DNA of 64,000 bases from NCBI RefSeq assembly GCF_002099425.1, contig NW_018343969.1, positions 6,514,501 through 6,578,500 of the forward strand. The letters run 5' to 3'. The notes below the pieces were generated by a model, which saw nothing but the letters and a program-made list of their open reading frames with translations, made no database searches and had not been told where the DNA came from. The stretch's first letter is position 1, and each line of letters opens with the position of its first letter. A program made the position numbers and the translations under genes. The stretch comes from Phascolarctos cinereus. Taxonomy: Eukaryota > Chordata > Mammalia > Diprotodontia > Phascolarctidae. Positions 1-11,824 of the stretch are shown piece after piece.

Positions 1-27
1 AAACAAATACAAGCAGAATTGCCTCCT

Positions 28-475
28 TCAATTGATGAGTTCCTTCCAGGAACAGGAGTTGGAGCTACACCCACCATCCTCCATTCCATTCTCTATTGTA
101 CTTCTGTATCTGGATCTGCCAACGTGACTGAGCCACCTGCTCACATTAGAACTCTCCTGAGTTCTTGGGCCTTCTAGCCCTGGAATACCCCTCTGCATCT
201 CTGGCCTCCTCCCACTGGAAAGCTCCTTCAAGAGAAGGAAAAAAGGGTCTACTTTGATAATGGACCCAAGCCAACCTGGCTTCATTCCACTCCCTGACAG
301 GACTTCTGAATCTCCAGAATTCTTCTCTCACCTCCACTACCTTTCAGCTCCCCTTTATATACTGTCTTTCCCCCATCAGAATGTAAGCTCCTTGGACTGT
401 CTTTTGTTTCTATCTGTACCATTAATGCTTAGCACAGAGACTAGCACAAAAGTGTTTAATAAATATTTGTTACTT
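28..475 (+). mobile_element. Old LINE relic with L2-like 3' end
   Basis: The last 120 bp (CATCAGAATGTAAGCTCC, GCTTAGCACAGAGACTAGCA, TTTAATAAATATTTGTTA) match the L2 3' end. The upstream part is repeat-like, but I cannot name its family. Open stretches on both strands are repeat sequence and not genes. Confidence 0.6.
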
Positions 476-641
476 TGCCCTGGCCTGTACCTATTGTGGG
501 AATTACACAGGTTCCACTTGATTAATCTTCAACAACATTTGTTGTAAAATGCCAATACAGCAGCAAAATTCTGTTCAAGATTGTCTAAGATTCAGACTAT
601 ATACTGCAAAAAACATGAACTATAACAACAATCCTAAGTTA

Positions 642-645
<4 letters not shown>

Positions 646-702
<57 letters not shown>
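646..702 (+). repeat. (GA)n microsatellite
   Basis: An uninterrupted GA dinucleotide tract of about 57 bp. Confidence 0.98.
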
Positions 703-708
<6 letters not shown>

Positions 709-925
709 CAAGCTTTAATGTTTGCAAAAGCACTTTACAAATATCTCATTTAATCCTAACAACAATCCTGGGAAGTAAGTGTTCTTATCTCTATTTTACA
801 GGTGAGAAAACTAAGGCAGAAAGAGGTTAAGTGACCTGTCCAGAGTCATACAGCTATTGTCTCAGGCAAAATCTAAATTCTGGACTTCCTCACTCCAGGT
901 CAAATTCTCTATCCACTATAATACT
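703..925 (-). mobile_element. MIR-type CORE-SINE
   Basis: Antisense features: GCACTTTACAAATATCTCAT, ATTTTACAGGTGAGAAAACT, AAGAGGTTAAGTGACCTGTC, TCCACTAT. The (GA)n tract abuts it. Confidence 0.85.
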
Positions 926-1534
926 AATGGCAAACAATGTTAACTATGACATAGAATTATAGTTATCTGTAAACCAAAATTTGCCTACCAGTATTACAAA
1001 TTTAAGGTTTAATAAATTGTAATAAATTCATTTTACACAGTAATAAATGCATACCTCTCCCTGAGAACTGAAGTTTCCAACCATCTTGCATTCTTTGTGT
1101 TGTCCATCCAGTTCCCAAGAGCTGAGGAGTACCTGAATTTTTTCTACTCTATGCATCCTAACTGAAGTCCAACTATTAATTTTAATTGTAAACAACATGA
1201 AACATTCTTCTGGATTAAGAGTTTGGATAGACCCAAAAGCCTGAATGTTTCTGATTTTATAATTAAGAATATAGGAAAACAGGATTCATATATCAAATGT
1301 GATTTATAAAAAGCTTTTCAGGAATAAATCTATTTTGTTAAGATAGAGATACACTGGTTTTTATGATTCTCATTATTTACTAGAGAGTCCTATAGCCTCA
1401 GCTCTATAGCCTGCCAGTAATTGTAACATAAGGTTTCAGAGAATCTATCTACGTTGTAAGTAAAAATAAACAACTTCCATTTGTATATCATTTATAAGTT
1501 TCCAAACCTCTTTTTTTTTTTAATTATCTTACAT
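926..1534. other. Unassigned intron
   Basis: AT-rich sequence with no gene and no recognised repeat. Confidence 0.5.
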
Positions 1535-1770
1535 GCTCCTAAGCTAGGTGGTGGAAGAAGCACTAGCCCACTTTATCTTTCTGGACCTTAGTTTCCCTAT
1601 CTGTAAAATGAAGATCGTTCAGGTCTTTTCTAGTTCTAATATTCTATATAGCTTATAAAATTAAGACAGAAATTAACAGCTGGTTATTTTATTGTTTCCT
1701 ATAAAATGGGATATTTGGATTAAATGAAGTCTAAGTTCCCATCTGGCTCTAAATCTAATAAAATGTAGGC
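1535..1770 (+). mobile_element. MIR3/THER-type SINE fragments
   Basis: Two tail-like pieces: TTCCCTATCTGTAAAATGAA with TCTTTTCTAGTTCTAATATT, and AAATGGGATATTTGGATTAA with CATCTGGCTCTAAATCT. Confidence 0.65.
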
Positions 1771-2391
1771 TAGTATTCCTCTTAGAAGACAATGAAAAGA
1801 ATTTTAGGAATTCCTCACCACTCTCCAGATTATCAAAGCGATAAAGCATTCCTTAAAAGAGTGAAAGAAAGATTTCCAGGTAAAAACAAAGGTATCTCAA
1901 AAAACAAAAGAGAAATCTAACCTGTGTAAGGTATTCTGAAGGTAGAATGACACAGAAGAAAGGGGAACCACAGATCACTTGGCACTAAGTCATAAATACG
2001 AGGCTCTTCACATACAGGGAAGGGGGAAACAAGAGGGAGGAAACTATACCTCTAAAGAGAAAGCAGCTGCTTTCCCTCCAAAAAATACCAAGGTGAATCC
2101 ACATCAGGACAGAGATCATTTAAGGTCAAAGGAAGAGGAGTCAGATAGTAAGGGTTGGTGACTTCCTGTTAAAAGGCACTGAGACAACTATTTATAGGAC
2201 TTATGTTAACAGTGAAGAAGTAAGCTGTCCTCTTAACAGTATGTATCCAATACGTGACAGAAAAGACTTCACACAGTCATCAGAGACTTTGCTGAAGCAC
2301 AGCTCTTTGTGGTGGGCCCAGCCTCTCTATTCCCAGACACCCAGCCACAACAAGAAAGATGATGATGAGAAACCTCCAGATCGATACATTT
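1771..2391. other. Unassigned intron
   Basis: Purine-rich unique-looking sequence. The short open stretches at 1979-2161 and 2241-2432 have no recognisable protein features. Confidence 0.5.
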
Positions 2392-2720
2392 TTGCTTACA
2401 GGATTAAATACAAATTTCTATTTTGCATTTAAAACCCTTCACAATCAGACTCCAATGTACCTTTCCAGACATTATTTATTATTTCCTTTCACACACATTT
2501 TACAGTCTAACCACACTTGTCTACCTTCTATTCAGCAGATAGGATACTCCAATTCTGAGCTTTTTAAGGTTGTCCCTCATATTCAGAATCCAGTTTTTCC
2601 TCACCTCGTAGTCTTTTAATTCCTAGCTTGCTTCAAAACTCAGCTCAAGAGCCACCTTTTACCTGAAGCCTTTCCTAGTTTCCCTAGTTGCTAGTACCCC
2701 TTCCATTTCTTTGTATTCAT
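2392..2720 (+). mobile_element. L2 LINE fragment
   Basis: Follows L2 ORF2 end to 3'UTR: AACCCTTCACAATCAGACTCC, CCTTTCCAGACATTATTT, AACTCAGCTCAAGAGCCACC, GAAGCCTTTCCTAGTTTCCC. It is cut off by a SINE insertion. Confidence 0.8.
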
Positions 2721-2956
2721 TTCAGTAGTTTTTCAGTCTTGTCAGACTCTTCATAAACCCATTTGGAGTTTTCTTCACAAAGATACTGCAGTGGTTTACC
2801 TTTTCCTTCTCCAGCTCATTTCACAGATGAGGAAACTGAGGCAAACAGGGTTAAGTGACTTGCCCAGGGTAACACAGCTACTAAGTGTCTGAGGTCAGAT
2901 TTGAACTCTGGAAGATGAGTCTTCCTGATTCTAGGCCCTACACCCTATCCACTGTG
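2721..2956 (-). mobile_element. CORE-SINE with RTE-like tail
   Basis: Inverted: CTTGTCAGACTCTTCATAA, CCCATTTGGAGTTTTCTTC, TTCACAGATGAGGAAACTGA, GGTTAAGTGACTTGCCC, then the head TCCACTGTGCCACCTAGC. A second SINE is inserted at its head end. Confidence 0.9.
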
Positions 2957-2970
2957 CCACCTAGCTTTTT

Positions 2971-3117
2971 CTTTTTTTTGGGGGGGGGTGACACAGTTAG
3001 GGGTAAGAGACTTGCCCAGAGTCACAAAGCTAGTGAGTGTTATGTTTCTGAGACCAAATTTGAACTCAGGTCCTCCTGACTCCAGGGCTGGTGCTCACTG
3101 CACCACCTAGCTGCCCC
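2971..3117 (-). mobile_element. CORE-SINE (short type) nested in SINE
   Basis: Inverted unit from the T/G-run to CACCACCTAGCTGCCC. The target repeat CCACCTAGCTTTTT occurs at 2957-2970 and 3118-3131 and is part of the older SINE's head. Confidence 0.92.
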
Positions 3118-3153
3118 CCACCTAGCTTTTTTATTTATATACATACATACGTA

Positions 3154-3939
3154 CAGGCATACCTCATCTTATTGTACTTCTTTACCGTGCTTCCCAGATA
3201 CCACATATTTTACAAAGTGGAGGCTTGTAGCAACTCTGCATCGAGCAAATCTATCTCCATTTTTCCAACAACATGCTTATATTATGTCTTTGTGTCGTAT
3301 TTTGGCAATTCTCACAATATTTCAAACTTTTTAATTATTATATCTGTCATGGTGTTCTGTAATCAGTGATCTTTGAAGTTACAACTGTAATTGTTCTGGG
3401 GCGCCACGAACCGTGCCCACGTAAGACAGCAAACTTCAATAAATGTTGTGTGTTCAGACTGCTCCACTGACCAGTTGTTTCCCCTTCCTAAGTCCTCCCT
3501 ATTCCCTGGGACACAAGAATATTGAAATTAGGCTAATTAATAACCCTACAATGGCCTCTAAGTGTTCATGTGAAAGAGTCAAGCCATGCAGCAAACTTCA
3601 TTGTCTTATTTTATAAAGAAATTGCCACAATCATCCCAGCCTTGAGAAACCACCAGCCTGATCAGTCAGCAGCCATCAACTTAGAGGCAAGACCCTCCAA
3701 AAGCAAAAAGATTATGACTTGCTGAAGATTCGGATGATGGTTAGCATTTTTAGTAATAAAATATTTTTTTTAATTAAAGTTATATACATTTAGTTTTTCA
3801 GACAGTACCATTGTACACTTAATAGACTACAGTATAGTGTAAACATAAGTTATGCACTGGAAAAGCAAAAAATTCATGACTCACTTTATTGCAATATTTG
3901 CTTTACTGCAAGCCCACAGTATCTCCAAGGTATGCCCAA
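3154..3939 (+). mobile_element. Tigger1-like DNA transposon, internally deleted
   Basis: Starts after TA with CAGGCATACCTCATCTTATT and ends CTCCAAGGTATGCCC, the inverted end. Between are GGGGCGCCACGAACCGTGCC, CAATGGCCTCTAAGTGTTCA, then a jump to the element's 3' part (GCAAACTTCATTGTC, CCTGATCAGTCAGCAGCC, AATAGACTACAGTATAGTG). About 790 bp remain, against roughly 2.4 kb for full Tigger1, so the transposase gene is lost. The copy is close to the mammalian Tigger1 consensus. Confidence 0.93.
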
Positions 3940-3967
3940 ATATGTCTATACACTTATAAGTGTCTCT

Positions 3968-4080
3968 GTTGAATGTAAGCTCCTTGAGGGACTTTTTCTT
4001 TTTGTCTTTGTTATCTTCAACACCCAGCAAAGTATCTGGCATATGATAAGATACTTAATAAATGCTTGTTGATTGAATGT
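3968..4080 (+). mobile_element. L2 LINE 3' end
   Basis: GTTGAATGTAAGCTCCTTGA, ACACCCAGCAAAGTATCTGG, TACTTAATAAATGCTTGTTG. Confidence 0.85.
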
Positions 4081-4447
4081 ATTTTAACAAAACTTGCACG
4101 TGTAGGTTATGACAATTTCTAGTGATATGTTTTAAATATTACATGGAACTACCTCAGTTGGATCAGTACGAAAAACTGAAAATACTGAGTTAGATAAAAA
4201 AGTTTTTAAGGTACTTTGTAATTCAAAGTCAATTCACTGTTCCACAACATTATATCTTAAATGAAAACAAAACCCTATTTTTCACTAAAAAAAAAATAGT
4301 CATTTGGGGTTTTTCCCTCTTCAGTAAAAAAAAAAATCTCAAAATTCTACATTTTTTGGAATAAAGCATAAAAATATTATGATATTTTAAGTATTCTTGC
4401 TAACATTTTTGTCAGGTAGTTACTATTTTTCCTTTTAAAAATAAATG
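4081..4447. other. Unassigned AT-rich intron
   Basis: No gene and no recognised repeat; short A-runs only. Confidence 0.5.
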
Positions 4448-4690
4448 AGGGGCAACTAGGTGGCACAGTGGATAGAGCACTGGCCCTGGATTCCAGAGGA
4501 CCTGAGTTCAAATCCGACCTCAAACATATACACTTACTAGCTGTGTGACCCTGGGCAAGTCACTTAACCCCAATGCCTAGCCCAAATAAATAGATAGACA
4601 GACAGACAGACAAATAAATAAATGAATAAATGAATGAATAAAAATAGGTAAATAAACAAATAAACAGATAAATAAACAAATAAATAAGAA
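4448..4690 (+). mobile_element. CORE-SINE (short type) with expanded tail
   Basis: GGGGCAACTAGGTGGCACAG, GAGTTCAAATCCGACCTC, ACTTACTAGCTGTGTGACCC, CAAGTCACTTAACCCC, then a degenerate AAATA/GACA/GATA tail of about 110 bp. Confidence 0.93.
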
Positions 4691-6177
4691 TTTCAGATAT
4701 GCTTTTATTTCAATTAGTGGCCTCACTTTTATTTTCTAGTGGAAGGAAGTAAGAAAATTAGTAATAGGGAAATATGAAGGAAAAATAAGGGACTCTGAAA
4801 TTTACCAAAGGAGGAAGAGAACTCAAAAAATATGTGTGCATAGGCAGATAAACCAACAAAATATTAAAAACAGAATATTAAAAATAGAGCCTCCAGATTA
4901 AAAGCCTTCAGATATCGATGAATAAATACTGAACAACGAAGAAGTTAAGTAACTTAAAGAAAGTCCCACAATTCTTAAATAATGTTTTTTAAAAGTATTC
5001 CTTTATTTGAAAATTAGTACAAGCCAACTGCAAAATTAACCTAAAAATTAAAAAAAATTTTTTTAAATTGCTCTAAAGCCTATATGTACCTCCCTACAAA
5101 TGAAGAAACCTATGAAGAAATGCCTCAAATATTAAAAAAATTTGGTAGGAATAGCTTAATCAAATCATGGCACAGAGAAGAAATCCTGACAACATGGCTG
5201 TCTCACACTATCTTATCTATTATTCCCAAAGCAGAGATAGCAATTCTTAAAAGTTTTTAACAATTAAGCTCAATCTCAATCTGCTTTTAATAATTCTAAT
5301 TATATGCTCAAGATAATTATTTTACTTTTATTTTGTGCACTTCTCCCATCCCTTGATCTTACTGGCCTGCTCCTAGATTTTGCCACCTAACAAGAGATTC
5401 AGGTATTGTTTTTTCTTTACAGTGTAATTTGTTGAGGTAGGATAAGAAAAAATTTTAGCAAATAAAGCTGCTTAGCACCATAGGATTGCCCCAAATAGTT
5501 TATATTAATAAAGAGATTATTAGATAGCTGTTTTGATAGATGTATTTCCAATCTTTCTAATTTCACTAGTGGCTACTATCTTTATGATGTGATACATTAG
5601 GACTATCAAACTGTGCCTAAGCCTGAAAATTGTGCCATTAGTCATTATTAAACAGCAAAAGCATTTAGCCACAACAAGGGTTCTCAACATTACACCTGCT
5701 GAAAGTTATAAGGACAAACAGGGCTAGGACAAGACACTGGACATCCAGATCCTATAAATTTAGGGGATGCTATTCTATGGGGCAAATGCACAACAGACTC
5801 CAATTTCTTCAGTATGGAGTCCAGAAAAATTAACTGTTCCTAGAGACAAAATGCTATTTGTAGTTTCTATCTTGGCCACATTCAGGGCTCTCAAAACGCA
5901 ATAAAAAATGTATTATCAAACCATATTTCATTAATTATTTCAGTGCCTAAATACTTCTGCATGCTTAAAATCTGAGTTTTTTCAAGACAAAACAAAAACA
6001 AAAAGATTAATCCAGTGGTAGAAATTAGCAAAAATTAATCACGTTCTATAATTATACATAGTTTAAAAGCTTAAACTTTAATAGTCTGAAATATTTCCTT
6101 AATATTTAGGGAAACTACCTACACAAATTTCAGCACATGTGAACATTTAACATTTTTTGAAATGAGGAAGATTTCAT
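4691..6177. other. Unassigned intron
   Basis: About 1.5 kb of AT-rich sequence with no gene, no long open frame and no repeat I can name. Confidence 0.5.
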
Positions 6178-6362
6178 AGACTTAGGGCTGGAAGAGAACT
6201 TTCACAGTAGGTCCTATAGTGCAATCATCTCATTTTACAGAAAAGAAACATGAAATTCAGAGAAGTGATTTGCCCATTGTCTCTCAGGTCACATAAGAAG
6301 TAAATAACAGTCAGGATTTAAACATAGGTCCTCTTATGTCAAATCCAGCAATACTTCCACTA
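6178..6362 (-). mobile_element. MIR3/THER-type SINE
   Basis: Antisense features: AGACTTAGGGCTGGAAGAGA, CATCTCATTTTACAG, GTGATTTGCCC, AGGATTTAAACATAGGTCCT. Confidence 0.8.
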
Positions 6363-7049
6363 TGCATTGCATTTTTTAGCTCTGAGTTTCGTTTTATGTT
6401 TTATAATTTTTGTTTTTAAATTGACACTACTCACATTATATATTTTATCTCTTCCCTTACTTCTGTGATAGAATAAGATAGTTTTTCTAAACACACACTC
6501 CTCTCCACAAATACCTATAACAGCAAGTACAAAATCACCCTCTAGCCACTGCTTAAAGTAAATAGTAAAGATGTTCAACAACTGCTTGCACAGATGCTGC
6601 AATAGCTTGACAGGAAAGAAATTAAATATCACTATATAATTTCCTACATCCTTTTCTCTCCTTTTATTGGTAAAATATCTGTTCATTAGAAGGGAACTAA
6701 TATAATAAGAGTAAATAAGCAACAATGGCCAAAGACTAAACCCAAGATCAAATACTTCCAGTATCTTTCTTAACCAACCCTTTTTTTCTAACATCCAAAA
6801 AAAATCTAAGTGAAATACAGTATACAGAATATATGTAACAGAACTCTAATAGTTACATCATTGACTTGAAAGCTTGTAAAGATACAGAAATAACAAATTA
6901 ATAAATCAAGACTTTGGAAGGTTAAGGTTTTATCGTCCCTCAGAAGCAAGGGACACTGATAGTTCAGTTTTGTTATTCTTTCTAAAAAGAAGTCTTCAGT
7001 TTTGATCCAGAGATTCCACAACTACTATCACATCCAAAAAAGTTACTGA
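6363..7049. other. Unassigned intron
   Basis: Contains a 435-nt minus-strand open stretch (6360-6794) with no recognisable domain; most likely chance in AT-rich DNA. Confidence 0.5.
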
Positions 7050-7335
7050 CTGAAAGAAAATACACATGTATAAAAATGTTCATAGCAGCATTAATTGTGA
7101 TTTAAAAAAAAAAACCTGGAAACACAATATGTACTCAAGAACCGAGGAAGAACTGAGCAAACTGTGGTAAAACTGTAAGAGAATATTACAAATAATGAAA
7201 GATGAAGATTTCAGAGAAGTGTGTTTAGACTCATCTAATATGATGCAAAATAAAGAAAGCAGAGCCAAAAGACAGAAAGAGCCAAAAGATCGAAAGGCAA
7301 GTGCTGGTCATACACAAATCTCTTCTTACAATCAA
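7050..7335 (+). mobile_element. L1 3'-end fragment
   Basis: Diverged L1 sequence: ACATGTATAAAAATGTTCAT, CAGCATTAATTGTG, then AAAGATGAAGATTTCAGAG and ATGATGCAAAATAAAGAAAG. Confidence 0.65.
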
Positions 7336-7506
7336 ATGACAAGCATTTTCTTGTTTTCAAAGAGCTTAGATTCTTTCAAGTGAAACAACAATTGACAAAC
7401 TCTTTGGGGAAAACATAGTTTGTAGAAGGATTTGCGTTGGAAGAGTCTGTTGCATCAAAATGAAAATGTATACATGTAATTTTTTTTTTTAAAGTACCTT
7501 ATGAGG

Positions 7507-7750
7507 TTGTTGTTGTTTGTACGTCATTCTTAAAGAGAGTCATGTCATGACATCAGGAAGGAGACGTCATGATTTACAAGTGAACTGTATTTATGTGCAG
7601 GAGGGCTATGCAAAGTCACCAGCCTCACTCTCTCCTCCAGAGCCATCTGGGTCCAGTGGCAAGATAAAGATCAGTATGAGTAGAGATGGCCCCTGGCCCT
7701 GGACGCAGTGAGAGAAGCCTCGGCCTTTTTGAGCCAAGGTCTTTAAAACA
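7507..7750 (+). mobile_element. Marsupial SINE-like repeat, family not named
   Basis: Begins GTTGTTGTTGTTTGTACGTC and contains GTCATGACATCAGGAAGGAG, AGGGCTATGCAAAGTCACC, CAGAGCCATCTGGGTCCAG, GATGGCCCCTGGCCCTG, ending GGCCTTTTTGAGCCAAGGTC. I recognise it as a dispersed marsupial repeat but am unsure of its family. Confidence 0.6.
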
Positions 7751-8654
7751 GATGAACATTTAATAAATGTACGTTAAGGACCACAAGAGGGAGCCACTCC
7801 CCATCAAATCGAAGAAATTTTCCAAAGCTATAAGCATTTCTTCAAAATGAAGACAATTTATTTCAAAGTTATCCATCCAAAAATCTTTATGTGGGCAATT
7901 TCTGAAATAAGTTTAGTCCATCAAAACATAAACTATGCTACTGTCTCTTAAAGGAATAAGGGACAACGAATAGGAATGAAAAGGAAATAACCTCAAATAT
8001 ATAATAAATAATTGCTTAAGGATATAAGTTTACATAGGTTTCATAAATACCTGGGAGTCAAATAGAATTAACTTTTGGGCAAAGGAAGTCTTCATACATC
8101 CACTTTCCTGCAAGGTCTACTCTTTATAAAAAAGGATGCAGTGGTTGCAAGCACCCAAAAATCTAAACAGAAGCAGAGTTGATGACTCAAGGAAGAAGAC
8201 TCCCCAAAAGTCTCAAGGCAAATGAAGGAGAGGGGAGATACATGGAAATAAGGAGGAGATACATGGAAATAAAACTTGAAGCCACGATTAATTAAATATT
8301 TCAATTATTAAAAACTTGGAAGGAATTAACATTAATTCAATAGAGGCCACACATAAACACACACAAAAAAACTTACTTAGGCATATAATCTCATTATTGT
8401 GAATAGATGGTAATAAAGATACAATAAATTTGGAAGAAAAGAACAAAAACGACAAAGAGCAGAAACAGTAAAAAAAAATTTTAAAGCTTTATTTTAAATG
8501 AATTAAAACTTTCATAGTCAATATACTTTTACATGGTAATCTGATTTCTTTTCAGCATGAAATCAATATATTTTAAGCCTTTCAAGATAATATTTTAGGA
8601 GTGTGGAAACAGCAATATGACAGGATTTATGGGCCTACTAAGGGAGGCAAAAAA
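7751..8654. other. Unassigned intron
   Basis: No gene or named repeat. A 20-bp tandem-like pair (AGGAGATACATGGAAATAA-type) lies at 8232-8271. Confidence 0.5.
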
Positions 8655-8800
8655 TGTGTTTCAATTCAACAAACATTTTTTGAGTGCCTACTTCAAAGAA
8701 AGCACTATGCTGAAGATGCTGGGGTATCCAAGAAATTAAAAAAGAAAGTTCCTGGTTTCATGGAATAGTCTACTGTGAGCTTTCAGTCTCACTATTTTGT
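8655..8800 (-). mobile_element. L2 LINE 3' end, antisense
   Basis: TTCAACAAACATTTTTTGAG, GCACTATGCTGAAGATGCTG, GGGTATCCAAGAAA: reverse complement of the L2 3' end. Confidence 0.75.
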
Positions 8801-8954
8801 CTTCCTACAGGTCCCAGAATGACATCATTCATTACTTCAATTTATAACTTAATTACAAAAATGAAGAATTATTCAAAGATAAAGATCAGTGTTAGAAATA
8901 AGAGACAAGACACCGGGGGAAAATCACCATTTTTATCAATCTATTCTCATATGG

Positions 8955-9075
8955 TTTTATAGGATCAAAGGACTTACAGCTGAAAGAAACCTCAAGAACT
9001 AGACCAGGGCCTTTATTTTGTTACTTTATAAACCTTGAACCAAAGAAGTTAAGTAATTTACCAAGTTGCGCATCT
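8955..9075 (-). mobile_element. MIR3/THER-type SINE fragment
   Basis: TATAGGATCAAAGGACTTAC, AGCTGAAAGAAACCTCAAGA, then AAGTTAAGTAATTTACC. Confidence 0.6.
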
Positions 9076-10061
9076 TTCATAAAGCTTGATAATACCACCA
9101 TCATCACCACAGAATTAAAGCCTGTTTAACATTTTTCTCTTAAAATGTCCACAAATTTTCAGTTACTCAACAAGGAAATAAATGAAAAGTTAGGAATGGA
9201 TTAGAATTCCACCACCAAAAAGATTTTCAAGGCCAAGGAATAGGTATTTTCCTATATCCAAATATTTCCCAAGCTATCACCCCTCCACTGGCCATACTCT
9301 CCTTTTATGTATTCTGAGCCCTTAATGAACCAACTAAACTCTACAATATCCTTCTTTGCTCCTGAATCCTTTGCCACTATCCCTAAGCCCCAACCCTGGA
9401 TTTCTTGCACAATCCTCCTTTGTTTATCTCTCATCACTCAGATACACCTTCCCCACTATCTCCTTTTCTAATCCTGTTTTAGATGAAGAAGTGGCCCTTC
9501 TGCTTGTCAAGGAAAACCTGTACATGCACTTTTGATCCCAACTCCTCCTATCTTCCCCAACCAACTGCCCTCACTATTATTCTCTCCTATCTTTAATCTG
9601 TCCCTATCTATTGGTTTCTACCCTGCTGTCTAGAAATATGCCAGTATTTCCCCCTCTTAAAAAAAAAATCCTCACCTACTATTCCCATCATTATCATCTT
9701 ATATCTCTAATCACCTTCAAAGCTAAAATCATGAGCAATATGTCTACACTCAACCTTCATTTCCTCTCCTTTTATTCTTCTATCATTCAACTAAAATGAC
9801 TTTCTCCAATTTTACCAATGATCTCTTTACTGTCACGGTTAATGGCCTTTTCCACAACTGTTATCCCTTTGGACCTTTCGGTGGCACAGGATACTGTTGA
9901 TCTCCTCCAAAATACTCTCTCCTCTCTAGCTTCCTATCTCTGTGTAGTTTCTTCCATTGTGGAGTCCCCCAAGGCACTACCCTGGGCCCTCCTTTCTTAT
10001 TTACTCTACAATATCATTAACTCCCACTGGTTCAATTATCATCTCTATACAGATGATTTCT

Positions 10062-10084
10062 ACATATATATATATATATATATA
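10062..10084 (+). repeat. (TA)n microsatellite
   Basis: A short TA tract inside the L2 copy. Confidence 0.95.
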
Positions 10085-10557
10085 CCCAGCTCTAATGCCT
10101 TAGCTGAGCTACAGTCATCCAACTCAAAATACTACTTAGACATCTTGAAATGCAAGAGTCTCAATCTCACAATGTCCCAAACAAACCTCAGGATCTTCCC
10201 TCTTCTGAAATTCCCCATTATCACGGAGGGCATTACAATCCTTCTAGTCACCCAGGCTGGAAACCTCACTATTATTTAAAACTGAACTTTCACTCATCCC
10301 ACATACCTGACCCTCTTGCTAAATTCCTTGTTTCTACCTTTATAATATCTCTTCACAAAACCCCCTTTTACAACCACCACCCTAATTTAATCCCTCATCA
10401 TCTTTTGCCTACCCTATTGCAACAGCCTGTGAATTGGTCTCCTTGCTTCAAAAATCTCTCCTAATTCTAATCTACACTCTACTCAGTTGCCAAAGTGATT
10501 TTCCTAAAGCTAAGTCTGACAATGTTACACACTACAGTCCCTCTCTCCCAAACATAA

Positions 10558-10588
10558 TACATACACACACACACTCACACACACTCCC

Positions 10589-10660
<72 letters not shown>

Positions 10661-10692
10661 CCTCCTCCTCCCTCCCTCTCTCTCCCTCTCCT
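10558..10692 (+). repeat. (CA)n/(CT)n compound microsatellite
   Basis: CA repeats pass into a CT tract of over 100 bp, followed by CCCTCC units. It lies inside the L2 and makes Ser/Leu or Arg/Glu artefact open stretches on both strands. Confidence 0.97.
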
Positions 10693-11059
10693 GGACACCT
10701 TGCTGTTCCTCAAAAAAAAAAAACCACTCCATCTTTTGACTCCAAGTGTTTTCAGTGGTTGCTCCCTGTGCCTGGAATTCCTTCTCTCCTCATCTTCGTC
10801 TCTTGGCTTTCTTCAAATCCCAGCAAAAATCTATTCCTTAACAAGAAGACTTCGCAGAGAGTGTCTTCACTCTATGATTATCTCAAAATTTATCCTGTAT
10901 AATGTTTGCACATAGTTGTTTGCATATCGTCTTCCCCATTAGACTGTAAGCTCCTTGAAAGTAAGGACTATCTTTTGCCTTTCTTTGTATTCCCAGTGCA
11001 TTAATACTGCTCTGGCATATAGCAGGTACTTAATAAATGTTTACTGACTACCACCGCAT

Positions 11060-11215
11060 TTTTGCAACCATTCTGCAAGTTACAGTTTCATAGGGTTGTC
11101 TTTGCCCTGATATAAAGAGTGACTAGCCCAGAATTACATAGGTTGTATATGTCAGAGGCTAAACTTGAACCCAAGTCTTTTTTTCTCTGAGGTCAATTCT
11201 CTATACACTATTAAT
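11060..11215 (-). mobile_element. MIR-type SINE fragment
   Basis: AGAGTGACTAGCCCAGAATT, GGCTAAACTTGAACCCAAGT, CAATTCTCTATACACTATTA. Confidence 0.65.
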
Positions 11216-11569
11216 AAGAATCTTGTATCAACACTGCTGTTGCTCACATTTTGTACATTTGTGTATAAAGTATTTGAGAGCCTGAGTCATATTGCTGACT
11301 TTTGATTGCTATTCTTCTTCCTCTTGTAGTATCTAGCTTAGAAAGCAAGAGATACAACAGCAGTTTTTTTCCTCCTCTTCCTCTCTTTTTACATTTTCAA
11401 GTTCTTTTGAATAGACTTACAAGGCTCCATAAAAATACATTATTAAAAGGCATCCATGGCATTGTTATGTTTTAAAGCCCAGACTCCAGAAATCCAGTCA
11501 TCTTCTAAAACATTTTCTAAAACATCAGTTACTTGTCCACTCACTAAATCTGCTTTCCTCTCTAAGCCC
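11216..11569. other. Unassigned intron
   Basis: Nothing recognised. Confidence 0.5.
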
Positions 11570-11700
11570 TTATCTTAGGGAAGATTTACATAGATGATTT
11601 CATTTAAGCCCTAAAGATATTACTGTCCCCATTTTACAGCTGAAGACACTGAGATTCAACAAGGTTAAATGACCAGCAAGAATTCATACTCTTCAGGAAT
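11570..11700 (-). mobile_element. MIR fragment
   Basis: GATTTCATTTAAGCCCTAAA, TGTCCCCATTTTACAGCTGA, AACAAGGTTAAATGACC. Confidence 0.7.
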
Positions 11701-11824
11701 TTTTTTCCAGATCTTACCATTTCTGGTCATGGGAATCACCAAAAGTATGCAGCCCCAAATATCTGGTTTGACAAGACTTGAAGATTCTTAGTCACATCTT
11801 AGAGACTTGCTTTAGATATGAATC

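Larger units (their letters stand above)
9255..11050 (+). mobile_element. L2 LINE, long fragment
   Basis: Runs through L2 ORF2 (GTGGAGTCCCCCAAGGCACT, AATTATCATCTCTATACAGA, CAGGCTGGAAACCTCACTA, CTATTGCAACAGCC) into the 3'UTR (TGGTTGCTCCCTGTGCC, TTAGACTGTAAGCTCCTTGA, GGTACTTAATAAATGTTTAC). It is interrupted by microsatellites. The open stretches here are fragments of dead L2 ORF2 and not host genes. Confidence 0.88.

Noticed and set aside
6360-6794. 144-codon minus-strand open stretch
   Set aside because: No domain, AT-rich composition, no splice context on the RSBN1L transcript, and partly overlaps a MIR3-type SINE. Probably chance.
9818-10464. Overlapping 153- and 104-codon plus-strand open stretches
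   Set aside because: The DNA follows the L2 ORF2 consensus; these are surviving pieces of a dead LINE.
10525-10739. Ser/Leu- and Arg/Glu-repeat proteins on both strands
   Set aside because: Products of translating a CT/GA microsatellite.
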